A DNA stretch of 22,444 nt from Botryllus schlosseri. Its lineage: Eukaryota; Chordata; Ascidiacea; Stolidobranchia; Styelidae. Every line of letters begins with the position of its first letter. Position 1 is the first letter of the stretch. This document shows, piece after piece, positions 8,814 to 16,320 of the stretch. The translations under genes were made by a program, and so were the position numbers. The notes beneath the pieces were generated by a model that had not been told where the DNA came from, searched no databases, and saw nothing but the letters and a program-made list of their open reading frames with translations. The DNA lies in assembly GCA_000444245.1 (NCBI GenBank), contig KE605325.1, positions 1 through 22,444 of the forward strand, given 5' to 3'.

Positions 8814-9191
8814 TATAAATTCATAATTACAATTGAAGAACTGCCACTGAAGCATGCAGATTATCTTTGTGATGAAGTGCGTACCCTCCTAGCTATAAAG
8901 ACAGACGTCCTAGAACCCCGCAGTTTTCGACATGGACGCTGTGATAATATTTACTTTACGATTGATATGTTACAGTTACGCCATGACATTGTTGGAAAGC
9001 AAGCTGGTAATTTTTTGACATTTTGGCACGCTGCACACAAAAGAGTACCGGCCTCTGATATAGTTACAGTTGATGAATTCCGTCCATATATCTTATTCTT
9101 GCTGAAGGGTGGAGCTATCGATTTGACAGCTCTACTTTCCCATTGCATTGCATTTTCTCATCTGCATTCTCATTGCGTACGGCAGCACTGA
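8814..9191 (+). CDS. Open frame of unknown identity, possible exon or element fragment
   Basis: A 125-codon frame is open between the TGA at 8811 and the TGA at 9189. It reads like protein in its middle: EELPLKHADYLCDEVRTLL, then RHDIVGKQAGNFLTFWHAAH, then VTVDEFRPYILFLLKGGAI. There is no good start codon early in the frame and no clear acceptor in front of it; a GT at 9177 is a poor donor. It sits between the hAT right end and the EF-hand gene, in the same direction as the gene. I do not recognise the family. A frame of this length could arise by chance once or so in a window of this size. Confidence 0.25.
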   Translation, partial: YKFIITIEELPLKHADYLCDEVRTLLAIKTDVLEPRSFRHGRCDNIYFTIDMLQLRHDIVGKQAGNFLTFWHAAHKRVPASDIVTVDEFRPYILFLLKGGAIDLTALLSHCIAFSHLHSHCVRQH

Positions 9192-9288
9192 TCTTGGTAT
9201 TCATTCAATTCAATTCTGTATTTATTTATTTGGGTAGCCTATCTAAATAAAGTAACTTAGGATCAGAGAGAACCAATTCACGTTGGAC

Positions 9289-10846
9289 ATGGCTGGATGC
9301 AAATTATCAATCGTAGCCTTCGTGGTTATTTTTGTTTCCGCCAGATATTCCGAAGCTGTATGCTGTGGATTAGGTCACGTCGGTGAGAGTTATAAATTGT
9401 GCTAAATGTTATAACCGCATAATGCAACATACTTGATCTTCTATCGACCTAGGATATTGCAGGGACTGTAGCAAAACAAGCGTGCTGGGTGGGAATCAAA
9501 AGTGCTGCGGGATTGGAAGCGGGCATGGAGCCGGATGCAATATGTTTTGCTGTAGCTGCGGCAGATGCCGAAGTGGAAACCCCAATATCCAACATATCAG
9601 TGAGATTGTAGTAGTGTCCTCTGCATCTTTCATATAATCTGTGTAAATCTGCATGAGCAGTTGAGCACGCTACTATCATCCCAAGTTAAGCTTGCAAGTT
9701 GCAACCCAGTTGTAGTCCTAAACACGTCCTATTTCCCACTAGCCTAATGATAGACATATGAATTTTCCATTACATTATGTAAATAATATATATATAGGCT
9801 ATATATCCGATAGCTTTTGAATCCAAGATATTCGAACTTGCTCGCCGATAACTTTCTCACATTCACATCATCGACATCTTCGTAAGCGGCTAGAAATAGC
9901 CTGATAATAAAGCATTTCTTTGCTGCGTGGTATAAGTCGTTTGCGTTCCCCGAAGAAAAAATACGTCGTAAGTTAGACAGGCGTCACAGCTAGTGGTAAA
10001 AATAATTCTTGTAAGCGGTATGTCATCTAATTAATCACTTGTCCCGCAAAAGTCGATAATTTCCGCAATTCACTTTGAGCTCGACAGTCGACACCTCTGC
10101 CATAAGCATGCAAAGTCATTCCGACTTTTTTACGTTTTATGTGACATTAAACCGAGAGAAACCCTGAGTAGCGATAAAATCACTCTAAATAAAATATGGC
10201 TTGAATACAAGAGACTATACGAATCACCACAATAATACGACCGATAACATCAGTATATGAGCCCGGGCTGTGAGTAATTACTAGCGGCAGAATATATCCT
10301 GTACAACATACAACAGTATATTCGTTGCTATGTGGTTTATGGGATTGTTTATATCCACTATATAAATGGTCATTTTTCTAAGCAAGTTATTTTTTTCTGA
10401 TTTTTCAGCTGGATGGTGGTGGGGTGCAAGATATTCTTGTACCCAACATCCTGCTGGCCGGGACACTGATTTCCACAATGACTTGACTAGAACCAGGGAA
10501 CATTTCAACAGTTTAGATACCGATCGCGATAACTCTCTCAGTCCACAGGAATTTACAGATGCCTTGCGCGAGCATATGAATATGGTCAGTAATTGACATC
10601 TTACTATGAAGAGATTCTTTTACCCTACTCCTTGTGATTAAAGTCATTCATTTGCAGGATTTTGACGAGTCGTACTCCCTAGCTGCTGATTTGCTGGATA
10701 GCAAATACAATGAAAACATCATCTCCCTGCAGGCTACCGACGAAGGAGCCGAGGATGTGCTTAGTGTGATATACAGCGAATTCAAGAAGATGGATGTCAA
10801 TAGAGATGGCCTAATTCAAGCGAGAGAGTTTGACAGGCATCTGTGA
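9289..10846 (+). CDS. Secreted cysteine-rich two-EF-hand protein, four exons
   Basis: Exons are 9289-9382, 9453-9599, 10409-10584 and 10658-10846. Every intron is GT-AG and the phases (1, 1, 0) fit exactly, giving 201 residues. Residues 1-23 are a signal peptide (KLSIVAFVVIFVSA core, likely cut after SEA-V). Residues 25-70 form a cysteine block: CC at 25-26, C34, C37, CC at 49-50, C60, CC at 64-65, C67 and C70, with the core NQKCCGIGSGHGAGC then NMFCCSCGRC. After GWWWGARYSC (C91), the total is 12 cysteines in the mature chain. EF-hand loops are DTDRDNSLSPQE (117-128) and DVNRDGLIQARE (185-196), both with full calcium ligands. The protein should be secreted, disulfide-bonded and calcium-binding; its role is unknown. 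Intron 1 is 70 bases, intron 2 is 809, intron 3 is 73. The start is the only ATG in front of the hydrophobic core. A diverged paralogue lies at 3058-3515. Confidence 0.88.
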
Positions 10847-10908
10847 GCCGTGACCATTCTATTTGCTGTAAAGAAATACTGACTTACTTGCATACCCAGT
10901 TTTTTTTT

Positions 10909-10914
10909 AATAAA
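10909..10914 (+). terminator. Polyadenylation signal AATAAA
   Basis: A canonical AATAAA lies 63 bases after the stop codon of the EF-hand gene, behind a run of T. It is the likely 3' end signal of that transcript. Confidence 0.55.
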
Positions 10915-11527
10915 CTTCCGTCTGTCTGCAATATAGACCAAATGGCGAATGAGACGGAGATTTATTCAGACAGCAGATTGTGTCGCGACACACTTTTTGA
11001 CTTTTGTAACCATTGTTCGACTGTTCGTGTTTGCAGAATGGTCATGGTCATGTTCTCTAGGGCGCGCTATATACGGCAATTGCATGAGGCATAAAGTTTA
11101 CGTCAGGAAAAGTGTTTCTAATATTAAGTATACATCAGAGACATTGCGCCCTTTCATTTCCATATTTTACCAATGTGGCATTATAGACGACAAAGAATGA
11201 TAATTATCAATTAATCATCAAGGTCTGACTAAGTGCAAACATACAACATATATTGTGATACTTTAATATACGACATTACAAGTATGATACACGAAGTACC
11301 GGATAAAGATGAGAATAAGTGGTACACATTTTATTCAGGCCCCATAATATGTTAGTTACGCCAAATAGTGATTGAAATAAGGTATGTGCTTATCAGTGGC
11401 ATTAAATGAGATATGGTACGGTAGGGGGTATAGGCATACCATGGTTCGGATAAGCTACCATATTATATAGAATTAATCTATAGATTGCACATTTGCACAA
11501 TTACACGTCCCGTCCCGGGTATTTTAG
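10915..11527. other. Spacer between EF-hand gene and the next possible exon
   Basis: Two overlapping plus-strand open frames at 10843-11200 show no domain. A reasonable acceptor (GTTCGTGTTTGCAG) lies at about 11036, but no exon with a donor could be fixed behind it. The rest is AT-rich with no repeat structure recognised. Confidence 0.3.
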
Positions 11528-11707
11528 GCTCCTCAAACACAAGGACAGCCATCAGCGTTGGCCACAAAAGATAGCGGCGGCTTGATTCACAACTATATTC
11601 GCATGGGTTCCCTGTGTCAGGAATACGTTATTTCATGTCAGAACACGGGCTTGCAAAATGAATTCCGAAACGAGAAGGAAGTCACACTTTCCGTTATGTC
11701 GCAATAA
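11528..11707 (+). CDS. Possible terminal exon of an unidentified gene
   Basis: After the acceptor GGGTATTTTAG a 60-codon frame opens in phase 0 and ends at a TAA at 11705-11707, itself inside an AATAAA. The translation includes GGLIHNYIRMGSLCQEYVIS and EFRNEKEVTLSVMSQ, which look like ordinary protein but match no family I know. Exon 3 of the EF-hand gene upstream ends in phase 0, so an alternative 3' exon of that gene is possible; a separate small gene is equally possible. No partner exon is proven. Confidence 0.28.
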   Translation, partial: APQTQGQPSALATKDSGGLIHNYIRMGSLCQEYVISCQNTGLQNEFRNEKEVTLSVMSQ

Positions 11708-11911
11708 ATTCTTAAGCCATTGTTCACGTAGGAGGGTGCGCTGCTCTCTGTGCTATTTTACGACTATATGAGCATAAAGTAAAGAAGGAAACAAAATATA
11801 ACGTTAATATCACTGAAGTGAAGATTTTTAAACTCATGATATTGCTAATTGGGCAATAAACGACCACAGTATAGGTGATCATCGGGGTGCAACAATGAAA
11901 CATGTGATCAG

Positions 11912-12790
11912 TAGGGCAAATTTTTGTTGCAGTCAAATCCGTGGAAAGTTGCATTTATTTTTCACAAAAGTTGCAGTAAAAGTTGCATTTATGGACAAGT
12001 TCCATGAAATTATTAGGGTAATGAATTCGATCCGTATCCAAAGTATTGCAGCAAAACTCAGTGTTGGCGACCTCAGCAAAACTAATAGCCTGAAAAAACT
12101 GACCCAGTGAAAATGTAATTTTCGGCGGTCTAGCCTGATACGTCAAATCAGAAAGGACCTCAAATTTAAACGACAGCGAAATAATCAAGCGATCTATTTA
12201 CATATAGGTCCAAATACTTCCAGTAAAAATTTAGTTACATGAAAAATCGAAAAAACTTCATCATCATCATCATCATCGTCATCATTGGTTTATTGGCAAT
12301 TTTTATCAGTTCAATACACCACAAAAATGCGATACAAAGAAAAGACAGGAAGATGTCGAAGCGATTTGGAGTAGTCTATGGAATCAGACACCCACCTTGG
12401 CCTAGGCGATGTGTAGAGGAGGCATGCACACTGAATGTAAGTGAAGACGATAGTATAGAAAAAAGAGAGCGACAAGAAATAGGGCGGCATGTCATGGAAA
12501 GCGAGATCGATTGGTCAGTCGTGGTCCGGTAATCTTGAGGATGGGCTGTATTTATTTAGTAGTAATTGCTTGTATTTCGACTTGAATGTGGACATGCTCG
12601 TCGACTTGCCACATAAGTTGCATGAAAAATCGAAAAAAGTTGCAAAAAGTTGCGTGAAAAAATGGAGAGTTGCCGAAAGTTACAATATAAAGTTCCTCCA
12701 AACATCTTAAAACACCAGCATACTACATAACTTACGAGTATTTAGAGAGCTGCTGGAAGCTGTAAATGAAAGTTGCAAAACCTTGCCCTA
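11912..12790. mobile_element. hAT MITE with exact 8-base target duplication
   Basis: The left end starts TAGGGCAAATTTTTGTTGCA; the right end, reversed, starts TAGGGCAAGGTTTTGCAACT. The 8-mer GTGATCAG flanks it exactly at 11904-11911 and 12791-12798, which fixes both borders and the hAT class. The interior near both ends is full of AAGTTGCA words. A LINE fragment at 12258-12606 is inserted in it. Without that insertion the element would be about 500 bases with no transposase, hence a MITE. Confidence 0.85.
12258..12606 (-). mobile_element. LINE 3' end, second copy, inserted in the hAT MITE
   Basis: Read on the minus strand this matches 2414-2760: the ORF2 end STSMSTFKSKYKQLLLNKY and SSRLPDHD, the same stop, the 3' untranslated region and the ATG-repeat tail (here (ATC)n on the plus strand at 12258-12285). 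It is shorter at the 5' end than the first copy. The 18-mer CATGAAAAATCGAAAAAA occurs at 12238-12255 and 12621-12638, an exact target duplication; some 14 extra bases lie between the LINE 5' border and the right copy. The C-terminal frame is still open. The plus-strand open frame here is an artefact of the ATC repeat. Confidence 0.85.
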
Positions 12791-12798
12791 GTGATCAG

Positions 12799-13312
12799 GA
12801 AGCACCATTCTAATTCGGTCATTTCGACAGAAACCAGGCATCTGCTCGTCAATTGGGTATGACTGAGGTAATCACAGTGCTCACCATGAAGCAGGTACCG
12901 CTTGATATTTCATCAAACTAATATGCACATTGCATATTGCACAAAATTTATCGAAAACATTGCACATCCTGGACAACCAGCCGCAAACGATCCGGAATTA
13001 CTGAGAGATTGATTTTCAATGACCCCAACGCAGTCCTATGACATATGTGTGACGGATGCGATTTCAAATCGGGGTGCATCCACCGTATCATTTTCCTCTG
13101 TTGGCCGCATTTGTACGGCAGGGCTCACATTGCATATGGACGAGATCATTCGATGATAACCATTTCGAAGACCGAGAATTCATCAATAAGTATACTCAAC
13201 ACAGCCACCTTGGAAAGAATAAATTTTCCACAGGAGATCGCGCAAAGCACATAGGCCTAGAAATATTTTGTTAAGGGCAAGAAATTCTGCTGATGTTACA
13301 TAGGCCTAGAAC
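12799..13312. other. Spacer, no gene recognised
   Basis: Several short open frames on the plus strand (13045-13274) have no domain and overlap each other. No terminal inverted structure was seen. Confidence 0.3.
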
Positions 13313-13389
13313 TAGATATTAAAAGATCGCTCTGGTGTGGTCGCGACCCAAATTTATACCCTTCGCGACCAATACTTTGGGGACCTCTG
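13313..13389. mobile_element. Short hAT-like end with foldback
   Basis: Reversed from 13389 it starts CAGAGGTCCCCAAAGTATTG. A 9-base perfect stem TGGTCGCGA / TCGCGACCA lies inside, separated by about 15 bases. The opposite terminus was not found, so this may be a fragment or a solo end. It abuts the Merlin-like remnant. Confidence 0.4.
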
Positions 13390-13890
13390 ATTTACACCCT
13401 CGCCAGGCATCTATAATATACGTGCCAGGAAACATATTACGTCCTGTCAGCTTATCGTACAAATTCAGAATCACCACAGCTGTACGGGGAAGCGAGTGGC
13501 GCAGTTGGTTAAACACTGCAGTCACGACATCGATGGTTGATGGTTCGAGTTTCGGCTCTGCCATGTTTCTATGTGTCGGCGGTTTACCTGGGCTCCTCAT
13601 CGCCGATCCCGCTGTAATACAGCGCATTGAAAAGCCCAGACGAAGAGAGAGCCGAACTCATGAAAGGAGGCAGCAAATGAGCCGAAAAAAAAGACTCAAG
13701 TTCAAGAAGACATGCCATTATGAAATGTATGAAATTTCCTGTGTGGGGGCAAATAACCACGAGTTGCAAGCGCCAATTATATGAGTTAATAAAAACAACA
13801 ACAACAACCACAGCTGTACGAACTAATAGGATGGTCAACACCATTTTTGTTGACTTTGATCGGACAATTGATTTCGACTAACTTTTGGGC
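13390..13890 (-). pseudogene. Merlin-like (ISXO2-type) transposase remnant, split by a SINE
   Basis: On the minus strand, beyond the SINE, 13890-13821 reads SAQKLVEINCPIKVNKNGVD, and 13472-13395 reads LNLYDKLTGRNMFPGTYIID followed by AWRGCK. In Merlin transposases the corresponding landmarks are VEIDE...R and PGT.I.SD.WRGY, some 60 residues apart; here they are about 50 apart once the SINE is removed. The two parts are not in one frame. The match is by eye over short motifs, so another DDE family is possible. It is a decayed DNA transposon piece. Confidence 0.35.
13487..13806 (+). mobile_element. tRNA-derived SINE, complete copy 1
   Basis: The head GGGAAGCGAGTGGCGCAGTT contains a pol III A box (TGGCGCAGTTGG) and, about 45 bases on, a B-box-like GGTTCGAGTTT. 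The body includes GGGCTCCTCATCGCCGA and CATTGAAAAGCCCAGAC, and the tail is (AAC)n. The 14-mer ACCACAGCTGTACG flanks it at 13473-13486 and 13807-13820, an exact target duplication. The long plus-strand open frame across it (13335-13784) is chance. Head and body are shared with copy 2; the 3' parts differ. Confidence 0.9.
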
Positions 13891-14194
13891 GCTGAATTCG
13901 AAAATGATCTCCGTTTTTCTCTATTACGTCAAGCTTAGGCACCCCCACATTGTCTCATAACCCACATTAAAGTACTTATTTTAATATATTGTGTTTATTG
14001 TATAAAACGTTTCAAAAACCACAAGCAGTCGAAAGTAAATCAATAGATTCCAAACAAACATTTGCACTGCTTTATTTGGGTGATTTAAACTGATATTGCC
14101 TCTGCCGGACAAATAAAGTGCGAGTTTCAGGGTCTAAAGTTACGCTAATAACTCATAATTCTGTGGGTTGTCTCGTTTGATACTCGAGGAATAG

Positions 14195-14377
14195 TCAGTT
14201 ACCATATGTAAGCTCCAATCTACTCTGGTGTCTTACCCCCATCTTCTTCAGATATTGGGGGATATTTTCTCCTTGCCCATTGCTGACCATGCCAAGGTCT
14301 TCCGGGAAATTATCTAGATATTTTAGCTTTTTTGAATGTCTGCTGTCCGACATAAACATATGGCAGTGCAGTGGCAC
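14195..14377 (-). pseudogene. Fossil of a repeated 'FPE-LG-VS' protein, probably element-borne
   Basis: The minus-strand frame reads CHMFMSDSRHSKKLKYLDN then FPEDLGMVSNGQGENIPQYL. This resembles a repetitive invertebrate protein family with the motif LD.FPENLG.VSDE.GERFHQD; related signal continues for roughly 80 bases beyond the frame. The family is of uncertain mobile-element origin; I treat it as a fossil. It is broken, with at least one break and only a short piece left. The age cannot be judged from one copy, but the family motif is clearly eroded. Confidence 0.45.
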
Positions 14378-14547
14378 ATGTGTATCAGGGTTACATGTGC
14401 ATCCTTATTGTCTTACCACTTAAAATACACCATATTTCGAAGCTGGCACATACGATCCAATCGTGCTTGTGATATTGCAACAATTCAACGTTTCTGTATT
14501 ATTCACGAAGACTAACTGAATGTGCAATTGTTACTGCAACTAAGACG

Positions 14548-14913
14548 GGGAAGCGAGTGGCGCAGTTGGTTAAACACTGCAGTCACGACACCAATGGACG
14601 TGGGTTCGAATCACGGTTCTGATCCACTTCTACGTGTCGGAGGTTTCTCTGGGCTCCTCATCGCCGACCTCACTGCAACTGCAGTGCATTGAAAAGCCCA
14701 GACTGAAAGTGAGCCGTGCTACAAGTCGGCAGCAACGACCTCGATGGGAACGCTTGGGAGCGAGAGAGAATGAAGAATGACTGCGAGAGAGATTGAAAGA
14801 CGTTCCCAAGAATACTAAAAGCAAAGACCTCTGAACATTATGAAATTCGTGTCGTGGAGCACAAGGCCTAAACGGCGATAAGCTCCACTGTGTTGTACCC
14901 ATTAATACATACA
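14548..14913 (+). mobile_element. tRNA-derived SINE, complete copy 2
   Basis: The first 42 bases are the same as in copy 1, with A box TGGCGCAGTTGG and a canonical B box GGGTTCGAATC. The body continues through GGGCTCCTCATCGCCGAC to GGCGATAAGCTCCAC, and the tail is ATAC-like instead of AAC. The 16-mer TACTGCAACTAAGACG flanks it exactly at 14532-14547 and 14914-14929. This is a clean, fairly recent insertion. It is not a functional tRNA gene: no cloverleaf 3' half follows the B box. Confidence 0.9.
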
Positions 14914-15095
14914 TACTGCAACTAAGACGTTATTATTTTGGAGAATGCCACAATTTAGGATCCTTTTTGTGCTACCAATATACATTTGCCATTCACCTGG
15001 GTTTTAAATCGGGATTCCTAACTCCTCCAACAAGCCATGGTAACAGTATCATGCCAATGTCAGTATCACAGCAAAGCTTCAGAAAATAGCCCTAC

Positions 15096-15215
15096 GATGA
15101 AAACGACGTTTCTCATGATCGAAAGTGAGATATCTTCTCTCTCTTGCGAAGTAATCTTGTCTCGATTCGCAAGGATAATAAAAGTTCCAAATACTTCTCT
15201 TTCGAGTCCCAAAGC
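15096..15215 (-). CDS. Possible internal exon on the minus strand, unidentified
   Basis: Between an acceptor GATCTGACATAG and a GT at the sequence GTAGGG there are 40 open codons reading ALGLEREVFGTFIILANRDK then ITSQEREDISLSIMRNVVFI. Both borders are in phase 0. The translation looks protein-like, but no family is recognised. It lies downstream of the minus-strand gene whose stop is placed at 16321, so it would belong to another gene or show that the stop exon is wrong. Confidence 0.22.
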
Positions 15216-15320
15216 CTATGTCAGATCATTTAACTCGTGTTGATGGACTACTCTACGTAGTGAATCATTTTCTATTTAAAAAAACTTCATCATTAGGCTT
15301 GCTATCCCTTTGATCTATAT

Positions 15321-15850
15321 CAGCGGTTCTCAACCTTTTTTGACACGCGCCCCCCTTGGCGATGGTCAAAAATATCGCGCCCCCTGACCCCCCTTACATT
15401 TATCGTCATGTCAAAAAGAGCACATCATCTAATACAGAGGTGGGCAACCTTCTTGCTAATCATGGCCGCATTTCGATTACTTATGTAGCGTAAGGCCGCA
15501 TTCCAGGGCATAGCCGCAATGAACGATCTGGACGCAAAATACCTATGGTAAACTGTCCATATCTATTCCCGGTGAACTCCGGACTATTCTACTTTTCACA
15601 ACGGCCTATTGTACGCACCGAAATCGCGAGTGGCCATGTTATGAATAGTGGCTGGGAGTGCATATTGTCGCGCCGAGCGCGAAAATTTTTCAGAGCCGCG
15701 AATGAATTGCTATTTCTTGAGGATTCCCATTCCTACTCCAAGTAAGAAGGGCGCTACTCACTGGCGTAGCAGCATGTGCTGCCGCCCCTGGCTCTCGCTT
15801 AAAATGCCGCCCCCCCTAAGTAGACCGCAGCAAATTTCAACATAGATTCA
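15321..15850. mobile_element. Cluster of three truncated or nested DNA-transposon ends
   Basis: CAGCGGTTCTCAACCTTTTT starts at 15321, CAGAGGTGGGCAACCTTCTT followed by GGCCGCA words starts at 15435, and CACTGGCGTAGCAGCATGTG followed by C-rich GCCGCCCC starts at 15760. The first two are hAT (Charlie-like) left ends, the second lying about 110 bases inside the first. The third resembles the start of another DNA transposon. None of the right ends is visible in the window. Confidence 0.5.
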
Positions 15851-16310
15851 TGTTCAAGCAATCTTGTCAATAAAAATAATTACACATAGTATGCCGCGTC
15901 TCAGCCTCACCGTCTCAACGTTAATAAGGCCAAAAATAATAAAGACAAGAAATAGCGAACGAATGTATTGTGCAAATAGAAAATCAATAGCCGTCTCAAA
16001 GCAAAATCAGCGATAATATCCTCAAATTCAAGTTTTTGAACGTAGTCTCTTTCTATGGACAGAATGGATAGAGATGATAGCCGATCATCATCATGGTAGA
16101 ACGTAAATAAGACTTATTCACACTGTAAAAAATAATCATGGGTGTACCCATAGTCTAGACCTGGTCCCACCTGAGTCATGTTGACATGGAAAAGGCCCAT
16201 GATAACTTGTCGACATCCATGTAGACCTGTTGACATCCATGTTCCTACCCATGTCCTAATAATGCTTCAAATTGACCTTTCACCTCTACTAATGTACACA
16301 TACCCTGTGG
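15851..16310. other. Spacer with a CACTG transposon-like end and a 22-base repeat pair
   Basis: CACTGTAAAAAATAATCATG at 16121 resembles the start of many animal DNA transposons, with no matching right end seen. Within it, the words TGTCGACATCCATGTAGACC and TGTTGACATCCATGTTCC follow each other at 16208-16247. No gene was recognised. Confidence 0.35.
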
Positions 16311-16320
16311 TTAGATGTAT

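Noticed and set aside
12239-12532. Open frame that looks like a membrane protein (run of Ile, then LLAIFISS)
   Set aside because: The isoleucine run is the ATC microsatellite tail of the inverted LINE copy; the rest is antisense LINE untranslated region.
13335-13784. 149-codon plus-strand open frame
   Set aside because: It runs through transposon remnants and a complete SINE; it has no domain and crosses an exact target duplication.
14548-14625. tRNA gene
   Set aside because: A and B boxes are present, but the sequence after the B box does not close an acceptor stem, and a SINE body and target duplication follow.
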